From the NCBI RefSeq assembly GCF_001021065.1, contig NZ_CP011546.1, positions 558,001 to 622,000 on the forward strand: a DNA stretch of 64,000 bases, given 5' to 3'. Shown here in pieces: positions 26,999-36,976 of the stretch. Under the pieces are notes generated by a model, which searched no databases, was not told the DNA's origin, and saw only the letters and a program-made list of their open reading frames with translations. Source of the stretch: Corynebacterium uterequi (GTDB lineage: Bacteria > Actinomycetota > Actinomycetes > Mycobacteriales > Mycobacteriaceae). Within the stretch, counting starts at the first letter, position 1, and every line of letters begins with the position of its first letter. Made by a program: the position numbers and the translations under genes.

Positions 26999-28774
26999 AT
27001 GTTCGTCGTCGCCACCGCCGGGCACGTAGACCACGGCAAATCGACCCTGGTGAAAAGGCTCACTGGGCAGGAGCCGGACCGGTGGGAGGAGGAAAAGCGC
27101 CGCGGCCTGACCATCGACTTAGGCTTCGTGTGGACCACCACCCCGGCGGGGCGCGACGTCGCGTTCGTCGACGTCCCCGGCCACGAGAAGTTTCTCGGCA
27201 ACATGCTCGCCGGGGTGGGGCCGGTGCCGGCGGTGATGTTCGTCGTCGCCGCGGACGAGGGCTGGCAGGAGCAATCCAGCGACCACCGCGACGCTATCGA
27301 TGCGTTCGGTATCAGCCACGCCGTGGTGGCCATGACCCGCGCCGACCGGGCCGACGCCCAGCGCCGCGCCGACACCCGGGCCCAGATCGCCGCCGAGCTG
27401 GCGGGCACCACGCTGGCCGACGCCCCCGTGGTGGAGGTCTCCGCCCGCACTAGTGAGGGGATCGAGGACCTGCTCGACGCCCTCGACGCCATGCTGGCCG
27501 AGCTTGCTGCCCCGGACCCGGATGCCCGCGTCCGGTTGTGGCTGGATCGTTCCTTTTCTATTACCGGTGCCGGCACGGTGGTCACTGGCACACTTACTGA
27601 CGGCCGGATCGCGGTCGGCGACGAGCTGGACCTTGCCGGCCGACGGGTCACCGTGCGTGGGGTGCAGTCCGAGGAACGCGCCCTATCAGAGGCCACCGGC
27701 ACTGCCCGCGTGGCGGTGAACCTGCGCGACGTGGCAGCCGATGAGGTCGGCCGCGGCGACGTGCTCACCACCCCCGGCGCCTGGCACGTCACCAGCAGCG
27801 TCGACGCCCGCCGCCTCACCGGCGAACCATTCACCCGCGCACCCCGCGAGGTGGCGCTCCACCTCGGGACCGCGGTGGTCACCGCCGGTGTTCGCCCCCT
27901 CGGCGACACCCACGTCCGGCTCACCTTTGACCGCGCCTTGCCAGTAGCGGTGGGGGACCGGCTGGTGCTGCGTCGACCCGGAAGCCGGCACGTCTATGCC
28001 GGGGTCGCCGTCCTCGACGTCGATCCGCCAGAACTATCGCGCCGAGGAGCCTCTGCCGCCCGCGCCGAGGCTCTGGCCCAGTACCCCCTTACCGGAGACG
28101 TTGCCGCGGAGGTGCGCCGCCGCGGCGCCATCCGCCGCTCGGAGCTCGTGCGCTTCGGACTCAACCCTCCGGCCGACCCGCCGAAGGGCGTCGTAGCCTT
28201 CGGCGAGTTCTGGGTGCAGGCGAAGCAGGTGCTGCGCTGGCGCGACATCCTCACCGACGCGCTCACCCGGCACCTCGCGGCGAATCCGCTGTCTGCTGGG
28301 CTGAGCCGAGGTGCCGCCCTGGGGGCACTCAACCTGCCCGACCCCGCCCTGCTACCCCTGGCGGTCGCCGCGGCGAAACTGACCCACCGCGACGGGATCA
28401 TCGCCCGCCCGGAGGCCACCGTGGACCTGGGCGCGGCCGAAGCCGGGGTCGCGGAGCTGGAACGACGCCTGCGTGCCGACCCCTTCGCCGCGCCCGAGGC
28501 TGACGACCTCGCCCGCCTCGGGCTGGGAACGAAACAACTTGCGGCCGCGGAACGCGCCGGGCGCCTGCTACGCATCGCCGACGGCGTCGTCCTGCTGCCC
28601 GATGCCGTCGAGCGTGCCCGGACCATCCTGAGCGGTCTCGATCAGCCATTCACCGCCTCGGTCGCTCGCCGAGCGCTGGGCACGACGCGCCGGGTAGCCA
28701 TCCCGCTGCTGGAGCTGCTCGACGCTCGCGGGGTCACGCGGCGCGGGGCGGACAACACCCGCGTTGTGCGCTAG
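26999..28774 (+). CDS. selB: Selenocysteine-specific translation elongation factor
   Basis: 591 residues. The N-terminal GTPase has G1 GHVDHGKST near residue 8, G2 RRGLTIDLGF near 33, G3 DVPGHEKF near 57, followed by two EF-Tu-like beta-barrel domains. The C-terminal half (about 350-591) is Arg/Ala-rich with repeated winged-helix units (GAIRRSELVRFGL, LGTKQLAAAERAGRLLRIADGVVLLP, ARRALGTTRRVAIPLLELLDARGVT) that bind SECIS RNA. It carries Sec-tRNA to UGA codons with SECIS, here in fdhA. The ATG at 26999 follows GGGAAGGAAG at the end of selA, 5 nt after its stop. Confidence 0.95.
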   Translation: MFVVATAGHVDHGKSTLVKRLTGQEPDRWEEEKRRGLTIDLGFVWTTTPAGRDVAFVDVPGHEKFLGNMLAGVGPVPAVMFVVAADEGWQEQSSDHRDAIDAFGISHAVVAMTRADRADAQRRADTRAQIAAELAGTTLADAPVVEVSARTSEGIEDLLDALDAMLAELAAPDPDARVRLWLDRSFSITGAGTVVTGTLTDGRIAVGDELDLAGRRVTVRGVQSEERALSEATGTARVAVNLRDVAADEVGRGDVLTTPGAWHVTSSVDARRLTGEPFTRAPREVALHLGTAVVTAGVRPLGDTHVRLTFDRALPVAVGDRLVLRRPGSRHVYAGVAVLDVDPPELSRRGASAARAEALAQYPLTGDVAAEVRRRGAIRRSELVRFGLNPPADPPKGVVAFGEFWVQAKQVLRWRDILTDALTRHLAANPLSAGLSRGAALGALNLPDPALLPLAVAAAKLTHRDGIIARPEATVDLGAAEAGVAELERRLRADPFAAPEADDLARLGLGTKQLAAAERAGRLLRIADGVVLLPDAVERARTILSGLDQPFTASVARRALGTTRRVAIPLLELLDARGVTRRGADNTRVVR

Positions 28775-28834
28775 GTTCTGTTTTCTCGGTAGGTTGCGAA
28801 CGTTGTCTGGCGGGACATAACAGCTAACCGCTCG

Positions 28835-29668
28835 TCACAGTTGAGAGCGCGCCCGCGCAGGCTCCCCGGCGTAGAGGTTGAACCTGTTGGCGGAGGTGAA
28901 CCCGGCCAGCGACAGCCCGGTCTCGCGGGCGAGGTCGATAGCAAGCGAGGACGGAGCAGATACCGCCACCAGGGCGGAGAATCCTGCCATGACTGCCTTC
29001 TGCGCCAGCTCGAATGAGGCCCTCGAACTCATCACGAGGATGAGTTCGGCGGCAGGCAGGCGCCCGTCGAGCAGCAGCCGGCCGATCACCTTATCGGCGG
29101 CGTTGTGCCGGCCGATGTCCTCGCGGATGACGATCGGTTCGCCGTCGAGGGTGAAGGCCCCGGCGGCGTGCAGCCCACCGGTGCGGCGGAACTGTTTCTG
29201 TTCGGCACGAAGCTTGCCGGGAAGCGTCATCACCACTCGTGGGTCCAGGGTCACTGGTGTGATGGGGTAGGGGACCTTGCCGAGGATGGCCTCCACGGAG
29301 GTGGAGCCGCACACCCCGCACGCGGAGGTGGTGGTGCTCAGTCGGATCGCGGTGGCCGGGACGGGTACGCGGAGATCGGCCTCTAAGAGGTTGTAGGTGT
29401 TTGCACCGTCGTCGCCGGTCGCGCCGGCGCAGTAGCGCGCTTCGGCAACGTCCTCAGGCCCGGCGACGATGCCCTCGCCGTGGAGGTAGCCGTGCAGAAG
29501 TTCCACGTCATGCCCGGGGGTGCGCATAGTGGTGGTGATGGTGCGACCGCCGGCGCGGATCTCCAGGGGCTCTTCCACGGTGACCGTGTCGCCGCGGGTA
29601 TCGCGTCGCAGCTCGCCGTCGTCGAGGGTGAACTTGTGGACCTTGTAGGAGCGCGAAATCCGACTCAC
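28835..29668 (-). CDS. fdhD: Formate dehydrogenase accessory sulfurtransferase
   Basis: 277 residues. FdhD transfers sulfur from a cysteine desulfurase to the molybdenum cofactor of formate dehydrogenase. The catalytic loop CGVCG near residue 115 (TTSACGVCGSTSVEAIL), FRRTGGLHAAGAF, REDIGRHNAADKVIGRLLL and SSRASFELAQKAVMAGFSALVAVSAPSSLAIDLA are all diagnostic. It lies convergent to selB and shares its strand with the DUF6457 gene 9 nt upstream. It supports the functional link between the selenocysteine genes and fdhA some 19 kb away. Confidence 0.95.
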   Translation of the reverse strand: MSRISRSYKVHKFTLDDGELRRDTRGDTVTVEEPLEIRAGGRTITTTMRTPGHDVELLHGYLHGEGIVAGPEDVAEARYCAGATGDDGANTYNLLEADLRVPVPATAIRLSTTTSACGVCGSTSVEAILGKVPYPITPVTLDPRVVMTLPGKLRAEQKQFRRTGGLHAAGAFTLDGEPIVIREDIGRHNAADKVIGRLLLDGRLPAAELILVMSSRASFELAQKAVMAGFSALVAVSAPSSLAIDLARETGLSLAGFTSANRFNLYAGEPARARSQL

Positions 29669-29677
29669 GGGCGGGCC

Positions 29678-29938
29678 TTAGTCAGCGTCGGGCAGTAGCG
29701 CCTTGATGGCGTCGATGCGGGCGCGCACCCCGTCAGCGTCGCCCCCCTGGGCGCCGGCGGCGTAGCCGACGAGGAAGGCGGTCAGCGGAGCAGCGGGGCG
29801 TGACGGGCCGTGGTGAGCGATGACCTTGGTGAGCGCCAAGAGGTCGGGCACGAGCTCGGCAACCAGGTCGGGATCGGTGTCCAAAGCGTGTGCGGCGTCG
29901 TTAAGCCATTGGTGGGTGGGGGTGAGGTCCTCAGCCAT
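29678..29938 (-). CDS. DUF6457 domain protein, molybdenum cofactor associated
   Basis: 86 residues, helical, no membrane segment. TPTHQWLNDAAHALDTDPDLVAELVPDLLALTKVIAHHGPSRPAAPLTAFLVGYAAG resembles the DUF6457 domain, which in actinobacteria occurs next to or fused to MobA-type molybdopterin guanylyltransferases. Direct biochemical function is not known. AGGAG lies 7 nt before the ATG at 29938. It sits upstream of fdhD in one operon, consistent with a helper role in loading formate dehydrogenase with cofactor. Confidence 0.8.
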   Translation of the reverse strand: MAEDLTPTHQWLNDAAHALDTDPDLVAELVPDLLALTKVIAHHGPSRPAAPLTAFLVGYAAGAQGGDADGVRARIDAIKALLPDAD

Positions 29939-30277
29939 GGGTGCTCCTGGAGAAAAGGCAACGGTGTCGGTTCCAGGGTAACCGGTCGCCGCCCGGTGGT
30001 GTTCCCGGGATGGGGGCCGGCGGTGCTCGCGTTCGCGGGGTCGCCCTCGTCATCGTGGGTGTGGTTTAGATCTTCACGGTGGACGGGCTCAGAGCTGCAC
30101 GCAGGGAGCTGGCCTAAGCGCAAATGAAGACGCCAGCACCCGCACGCGGAGGGTCGTGCGCTGGCGGCTATCGCCTCCGTCGCGCGTCGTTACCGCGCCC
30201 TCGTTGTTTTCGCGGGACGTAGGCATCGAGGGGCCGCCACCTCCGAGCGCCAATACCGGCCGCAGGGGGCAGGAATA
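29939..30277. other. Intergenic region with one hairpin
   Basis: About 340 bp between DUF6457 and the broken membrane gene, both on the minus strand. No frame in it is convincing. An imperfect long hairpin (CGCCAGC-ACCCGCACG / CGTGCG-CTGGCG) at 30131-30166 lies 112 nt past the end of the broken gene and may be its terminator; there is no T run. Confidence 0.5.
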
Positions 30278-30702
30278 CTAAAGCACCGGTTCGGCAGTCA
30301 CTCGCTGTCGTGCTGTGGCGCCGGTCGCATCGTGCTGGGGCTTAGGAGCGGGCAGAACCTTGGTGAAAAGCGGCGTGAGGAACACGGCCACGGAAGAAGC
30401 CACACCGATAACCGTCGCCTGGGCCACATTCTGGGGGAAGGGGTACAGCGTGAGCGCCACTGCGACGTTCTGGGATCCGAGGCAATACTCCGCACACACG
30501 CCCACAGCGCACGCGACCACGGCACATACGACCACGGCGCGCGGCGTCGGACGCCTTCCGGGTGTGGAAGCCTCGCAACAGTGCCACCTCCACGAGCATG
30601 AGCAGTGGCAGGGTAGGCGGCAGCTCGCCGGTTTTGATGATCTCCACCAGGAAAAAGGGGCGTGGTGAAGGCGATGAGGTACAGGTAGATAAGAGGTGTC
30701 AT
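30278..30702 (-). pseudogene. Small multispan membrane protein, frameshifted twice
   Basis: Membrane-protein-like sequence runs through three frames. From ATG 30702 (AAAGGAG upstream) the frame gives MTPLIYLYLIAFTTPLF. One base too many in a T run (about 30655-30659) then moves the hydrophobic sequence to a second frame (VEIIKTGELPPTLPLLMLVEVALLRGFHTRKASDAARR), and another change in a GCGCGCC tract (about 30538) moves it to a third (VVCAVVACAVGVCAEY, AVALTLYPFPQNVAQATVIG, VASSVAVFLTPLFTKVLPAPKP). Spliced, it would be about 140 residues with four helices. Both breaks are in low-complexity tracts, so sequencing error is possible. It is divergent from ureA, and a role in urea or nickel handling is only a guess from position. 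Confidence 0.65.
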
Positions 30703-30919
30703 GGTGCCAGGTATCTCCTTTCGCCGCGATGCTGAAGGGTTACTCACCAGTCCGAGGCGCAGGAGAGCTCGCTGGGTGGGGCGCGGCCGCCGGAAAAACC
30801 CGAAAAGCTCCTGCTGAGAGGCCATCCGATGTGTTTGAGTAGGTACCAATAGCGGGACAGGTATATGCTTTTGTGCGCCAACATCGTCCGCCATCAATGA
30901 ACCGGAGACCACCCCCGCC
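30703..30919. promoter_or_regulatory. Divergent promoter region upstream of ureA
   Basis: AT-richer intergenic stretch. A plus-strand TATATGCT (about 30862-30869) is the best -10 for the urease operon, giving a leader of about 45 nt. TTGAGT at 30835-30840 is a possible -35 but the spacing of 21 nt is too long. A frame on the minus strand through here and ureA is a shadow. Confidence 0.4.
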
Positions 30920-31222
30920 ATGCACCTCAGCCCGAGCGAACAAGAGAAGCTCCTCATTGTCGTCGCTGCCGATCTCGCCCGTCGGCGCCAGAGCCGCGGC
31001 CTGGCCCTGAACTACCCGGAGTCCGTCGCGATCATCACTTATGAGCTGATGGAGGGTGCCCGAGATGGCCGCAGCGTCGCCGAGCTCATGAGCTACGGCA
31101 CCACCATCCTGCGCCGCGAGGACGTTATGGAGGGAGTGGCGGACATGATCGAATCCGTGCAGGTGGAGGCCACCTTCCCCGACGGCACCAAGCTCGTCAC
31201 CGTCCACAACCCGATCCGCTAA
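30920..31222 (+). CDS. ureA: Urease gamma subunit
   Basis: 100 residues, the standard length of Ure[45 protein letters not shown] and VPDM-like [32 protein letters not shown] are the family signatures. It forms the (abc) trimer with UreB and UreC that hydrolyses urea to ammonia and carbamate. First gene of ureABCEFGD plus a urea transporter. GGAG lies 12 nt before the ATG. Confidence 0.97.
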   Translation: MHLSPSEQEKLLIVVAADLARRRQSRGLALNYPESVAIITYELMEGARDGRSVAELMSYGTTILRREDVMEGVADMIESVQVEATFPDGTKLVTVHNPIR

Positions 31223-31265
31223 CCACCAGCCGTACACCAGCCAAAGAGGAAGGCACCCTGTCGTT

Positions 31266-31676
31266 ATGCGCCCCGGAGAATACATCTTGGCCAGCGAGCC
31301 CATCGTCCTCAACGAGGGTCGGGACACCATCGAGATCGAGGTCATCAACCGCGGGGACCGTCCCGTGCAGGTGGGCTCCCACTACCACTTCGCGGAAGCC
31401 AACACGGGATTGAGCTTCGACCGCCGAGCCGCCCTGGGGTTCCGCCTCGACATCCCGGCCGGCACTGCCGTGCGCTTCGAGCCGGGCGACGCCCGCACCG
31501 TACGGCTGGTCGCGTTAGGCGGCAAGCGCCGCGTTCATGGCTTCCACAACCTGGTCAACGGCTGGTTGGACCCGGCCACCGAGCCGCCCATCGAGCGCCT
31601 CAACCTGGAGGACTACGACTTCATCGCTGGCGGCGCGAATACCGCCCGGCCCAACGTCATCGAGAAGAACGCCTAG
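31266..31676 (+). CDS. ureB: Urease beta subunit
   Basis: 136 residues. [48 protein letters not shown] and [28 protein letters not shown] match UreB throughout. It is longer than the minimal 101-106 residue UreB by a C-terminal extension ([19 protein letters not shown]), common in actinobacteria. A gap of 43 nt to ureA contains AAAGAGGAAGG. Confidence 0.96.
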   Translation: MRPGEYILASEPIVLNEGRDTIEIEVINRGDRPVQVGSHYHFAEANTGLSFDRRAALGFRLDIPAGTAVRFEPGDARTVRLVALGGKRRVHGFHNLVNGWLDPATEPPIERLNLEDYDFIAGGANTARPNVIEKNA

Positions 31677-31685
31677 GAGGGCACC

Positions 31686-33401
<1,716 letters not shown>

Positions 33402-33411
33402 GAGACCTACC

Positions 33412-33879
33412 GTGATTATCACCGCCCTCGCCGGCAACACCCAGGAGATGGATCTCGCCGGCTACCACGTAGAGAAGGTGTGGCTGCCCAGTGCGGAACT
33501 GGTCAAGCGCATCCAGCGCGTCACCACCGACCACGGCCGGGAGATCGGCATCCGCCTGCCGGCCGGTTCGCCGGACCTGCGCGACGGCGACATCCTCGCC
33601 ATGGAGGCCGATAACGCCGTCGTCGTCGCTGTGCTTCCCACCGACGTGCTCGTTATCGCCCCGCGCAGCATCACCGAGATGGGCCAGGTGGCGCACGCCC
33701 TCGGCAACCGCCACCTCCAGGCACAGTTCTTCGACGCAGACAGTGACTACGCCGCCGAGGTCATGGTGGTGCAGTACGACCACACGGTCGTCGACTACCT
33801 CGATCAGCACAGCGTGCCCTACACCCGCCAGGACCGGGTCATGGCCGTGCCCTTCCGCCACGCGGAGCACACCCACTAA
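33412..33879 (+). CDS. ureE: Urease accessory protein UreE (nickel metallochaperone)
   Basis: 155 residues. The start is the GTG at 33412 (MIITALAGNTQEMDLAG) after AGGAGAC, 10 nt past ureC; a longer frame reaching into ureC is not real. The peptide-binding domain carries IRLPAGSPDLRDGDILAME, and the metal-binding domain MGQVAHALGNRHLQAQF. The C-terminus RHAEHTH is a short His tail, much shorter than the Klebsiella poly-His tail. It delivers nickel to the UreDFG complex. The stop overlaps the ureF start by one base (TAATG). Confidence 0.94.
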   Translation: MIITALAGNTQEMDLAGYHVEKVWLPSAELVKRIQRVTTDHGREIGIRLPAGSPDLRDGDILAMEADNAVVVAVLPTDVLVIAPRSITEMGQVAHALGNRHLQAQFFDADSDYAAEVMVVQYDHTVVDYLDQHSVPYTRQDRVMAVPFRHAEHTH

Positions 33880-34553
33880 TGACCGCGCGCACCGGCCTCA
33901 TGGCCGCCATGCAGCTCATGGATTCGGCGCTGCCCACCGGCGGCTTCGCCCACTCCTTTGGCTTCGAGTCCTATCTGGCCGACGGCCGCATCGGCGACGC
34001 CGCTACCTTCGCCACCTGGCTTGAGGCCTACGTGCGCCACCAGCTCACCTACGCCGACGCACTGGCCATCCGCCTCGTCTTCGACGGTGCAGACGTGGTG
34101 GAGCTAGACCATGAGCTCACCGCCGCCGCGGTGCCGCAGCAGGTGCGCGACGCCAGCGCCGCCATGGGCAAACGGCTGCTGACCATCTGCCGGCAGAACT
34201 ACCCGTCGGCCGCGTTGGATTCCTACGGCTCTGCCGTCGACGCCGGAGCGGCGTTCGCCCACCCGGCGCTGGTGTGGGCGCTGTGCGCGCGCGACGTGGG
34301 GCTCACCGCGGACGCCGCCATGACACACCACCTGTACGCCACGGCCATCACGCTTACCCAAAACGCGGTACGCGCCGTGCCGCTGGGGCAAAACGCCGGC
34401 CAGCGCATCCTGCGCGACGCCCACGGGTGGGTGGACGCCGCCGTCGACGCCGCCCTGAGCCTCGACGCTGCCGACCTGGGATTGGTGGCGCCCGGGCTGG
34501 AGCTAGCGCAGCTGCGCCACGCCCGCCTGCATTCCCGCATGTTTATGAGTTAG
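33879..34553 (+). CDS. ureF: Urease accessory protein UreF
   Basis: 224 residues, all helical, with the N-terminal [26 protein letters not shown] that defines UreF. It acts with UreD and UreG as the activation complex, gating the GTPase of UreG. Coupled to ureE by the overlapping TAATG. An intergenic gap of 17 nt (containing GAGGAG) follows before ureG. Confidence 0.94.
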   Translation: MTARTGLMAAMQLMDSALPTGGFAHSFGFESYLADGRIGDAATFATWLEAYVRHQLTYADALAIRLVFDGADVVELDHELTAAAVPQQVRDASAAMGKRLLTICRQNYPSAALDSYGSAVDAGAAFAHPALVWALCARDVGLTADAAMTHHLYATAITLTQNAVRAVPLGQNAGQRILRDAHGWVDAAVDAALSLDAADLGLVAPGLELAQLRHARLHSRMFMS

Positions 34554-34570
34554 AGGAGATACTTCACCCC

Positions 34571-35194
34571 ATGAGCACGAACGAACCTGTCATCGTCGGC
34601 ATCGGCGGCCCCGTCGGCGCTGGAAAGACCCAGCTCATCGAGCGAATCACCCGGGCGCTGGCGGACACCATCGACATGGCCGCCATCACCAACGACATCT
34701 ACACCATCGAGGACGCGAAGATCCTCGCCCGCAACTCGGTGCTCGCCGAGGACCGCATCATCGGCATCGAGACCGGCGGCTGCCCGCACACCGCCATCCG
34801 CGAGGACACCTCGATGAACGAGGCCGCCATCAACGAGCTCAAGGCCCGCCACGGGCACCTCGACCTCATCTTCGTCGAGTCCGGCGGCGATAACCTCTCC
34901 GCGACGTTCTCCCCGGAGCTAGTGGACTTCTCCGTCTACATCATCGACGTCGCCCAGGGCGAGAAGATCCCCCGCAAGGCCGGCCAGGGCATGATCAAAT
35001 CCGACCTCTTCGTTATCAACAAGACGGACCTCGCGCCGTACGTCGGCGCCGACCTGGAGGTGATGAAGCAGGACTCCCGCGGATTCCGCGGCGATAAGCC
35101 CTTCGCCCTGACCAACCTCAAGACGGACGAAGGCCTGGACACCGTGCTGGACTGGATCCGCCACGACGTCCTCCTGCTGGACCTGCAATCATGA
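34571..35194 (+). CDS. ureG: Urease accessory GTPase UreG
   Basis: 207 residues. The P-loop [15 protein letters not shown] is near residue 14, [12 protein letters not shown] near 43, [17 protein letters not shown] near 70 with the conserved Cys-Pro-His nickel site, [17 protein letters not shown] near 103, and the guanine specificity motif [12 protein letters not shown] near 150. GTP hydrolysis drives nickel and CO2 insertion. GAGGAG precedes the ATG at 34571. Overlaps ureD by 4 nt. Confidence 0.96.
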   Translation: MSTNEPVIVGIGGPVGAGKTQLIERITRALADTIDMAAITNDIYTIEDAKILARNSVLAEDRIIGIETGGCPHTAIREDTSMNEAAINELKARHGHLDLIFVESGGDNLSATFSPELVDFSVYIIDVAQGEKIPRKAGQGMIKSDLFVINKTDLAPYVGADLEVMKQDSRGFRGDKPFALTNLKTDEGLDTVLDWIRHDVLLLDLQS

Positions 35195-36066
35195 CCTCCC
35201 CGGCCACGGGCCGGCTGGAGTTGAGCATCGCCCGGCGCCCGGGGGAGCGCAGCTACGCCGCCGCTCAGTTCCACTCCGGGGCGCTGCGGGTGATGCGCCC
35301 GCACTACCTCGACGACTCCGGCCAGGTCACCTACACCATCCTCAACCCCGGCGGAGCCTACCTAGGAGCCGACCGCTACGAAGTGAGCATCGACGTGGCC
35401 GACGGGGCGTCGCTCATGCTTACCACCCAGTCCGCCACGAAGGTCTACCGCACCCCGCAGGGCCCGGCAGTGCAGGACATGCAGGTAACGGTGGGCGAGG
35501 ACGCCATCTTCGAGTATCTCGCCGACCCGCTCATCGTCTACCGCGACGGTTCCTACCGCCAGCGCACCGACATCACCGTCACCGCCACCTCCCGGGTCGC
35601 CGTCGCGGAGATCCTCACCCCCGGCTGGTCGCCCACCGGCGAGCCCTTCGCCTACGACGAGCTGCGCCTACGCACCGCCGTCCGGCTGGCCGACGCCCGC
35701 CCGGTGGTCATCGACAACCTGCGCATCCTGCCTGACGCCGCCACTGGCACCGACGCTGACCTCGGCGTCATGGAGGGTTTCACCCACGTCGGCCAGCTGC
35801 TCCTCATCGGGCCGCGGGTGTACGACGCCGTCGACGAGCTCACCGCGCTTATCGACGCCTGCGGCGCGCCGGTCGGATCCGAACGACCCACCCTGCGCGC
35901 CGGGGTAACCCGAGCGGGCATTGCGTGGGCCGATGCCCCGCAGGCGGTCATGATCCGCGCCCTCGGCAGCACGACCGCCGAGCTGGAGGACATGTTGCAC
36001 CGCGCGGTGGGCATCGCCCGCGCCGCCGACACCGGCCGCGGCCCGGTGCGCCTAAGGAAATTCTGA
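35191..36066 (+). CDS. ureD: Urease accessory protein UreD
   Basis: 291 residues, beta-rich scaffold protein that binds apo-urease. [41 protein letters not shown] and [34 protein letters not shown] are UreD signatures. The ATGA overlap with ureG couples translation. It is the last accessory gene, 40 nt before the urea transporter. Confidence 0.94.
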   Translation: MTSPATGRLELSIARRPGERSYAAAQFHSGALRVMRPHYLDDSGQVTYTILNPGGAYLGADRYEVSIDVADGASLMLTTQSATKVYRTPQGPAVQDMQVTVGEDAIFEYLADPLIVYRDGSYRQRTDITVTATSRVAVAEILTPGWSPTGEPFAYDELRLRTAVRLADARPVVIDNLRILPDAATGTDADLGVMEGFTHVGQLLLIGPRVYDAVDELTALIDACGAPVGSERPTLRAGVTRAGIAWADAPQAVMIRALGSTTAELEDMLHRAVGIARAADTGRGPVRLRKF

Positions 36067-36106
36067 CCATCCACCCCTCATCGACATCACCGTGGGAGAC
36101 GTGCCC

Positions 36107-36976
36107 GTGAACTCGATTCGTGCCCTTGCTGCCTCCACCCACCCGCTGACGTGGGTTCCGCGCAGCATCGCCCAGATTTTCTTCCTGCCCTCCTGGCCGA
36201 CGGGGGTGCTCATCGCCGCCGGGGTGGCAGCCTGGTCGGTGCCGGCGGCAGCATTGCTGATAGTGGCCGCCGCCGTCGCCACGGTTGTGGCAGTAGTGAT
36301 CGGGCACCGCGCCGAGGCCGCCGACGGCCTCATGGGTTTTAACGGCGCGTTGGTGGGCATCGCCGGATACTCGCTCACCGACACCTTCACCGCGGGGCTG
36401 GTCGTGGCGATCGCCGGGGCGGCGCTCAGCGTCTTTCTGTATATATACGCGTCTCGTTGGCTGGCGGCCGTGAGCCTGCCGGCGGCCACCGCACCGTTTT
36501 GTGCCCTCGCCTCTGTGGTGGCCCTTGCCGGCCGCGGCGGCGGGGAGGTCACGAGCGTCGGCGTCGGACTGGCCAATAGCTTCGCAGAGGTGGTCCTCGC
36601 CGACGGCCTTGCCGCCGGGGTGTTGGTGGCCGCCGGGGTGGCGGTGGGCAGTCCTCGGCTGGCGGCGTGGGGCGTGGCCGGCGCCGTCATCGCATTATCC
36701 CTGGAGACCAGTGTCCACGGGTTCGCAGCCGCGGGCACGGGCTTGGCCAGCTACTCCTCGGTGCTCGTGGCCATGGCGATAGGCGGGGTGTTCTGCCCGG
36801 AGTGGTCGACGGTGCGTCGAACGCTGGCCGTCGTAGCCGGTGCGCTGCTGGCCGTGGTGGTGACCTGGGGCTTCGCCGGCGTCGGGGTGGCAGCGTTTAC
36901 CTGGCCCTTCGTGCTAGTCACGTGGGCTGCATGCGGTGTCTACCGGGCGTCGAACGGCGCATCGGTGAGTGCTTAA
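36107..36976 (+). CDS. Urea transporter (UT family)
   Basis: 289 residues, about ten hydrophobic helices. HPLTWVPRSIAQIFFLPSWPTGVLIAAGV at the start, GLMGFNGALVGIA near residue 73 and a second related half are typical of the urea channel family found in mammals and bacteria. It would bring urea in for the urease encoded just upstream. Three GTG codons are possible; I choose 36107 because GGGAG stands 8 nt before it. Its TAA shares the palindrome TTAA (36973-36976) with the stop of the convergent gene. Confidence 0.88.
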   Translation: MNSIRALAASTHPLTWVPRSIAQIFFLPSWPTGVLIAAGVAAWSVPAAALLIVAAAVATVVAVVIGHRAEAADGLMGFNGALVGIAGYSLTDTFTAGLVVAIAGAALSVFLYIYASRWLAAVSLPAATAPFCALASVVALAGRGGGEVTSVGVGLANSFAEVVLADGLAAGVLVAAGVAVGSPRLAAWGVAGAVIALSLETSVHGFAAAGTGLASYSSVLVAMAIGGVFCPEWSTVRRTLAVVAGALLAVVVTWGFAGVGVAAFTWPFVLVTWAACGVYRASNGASVSA

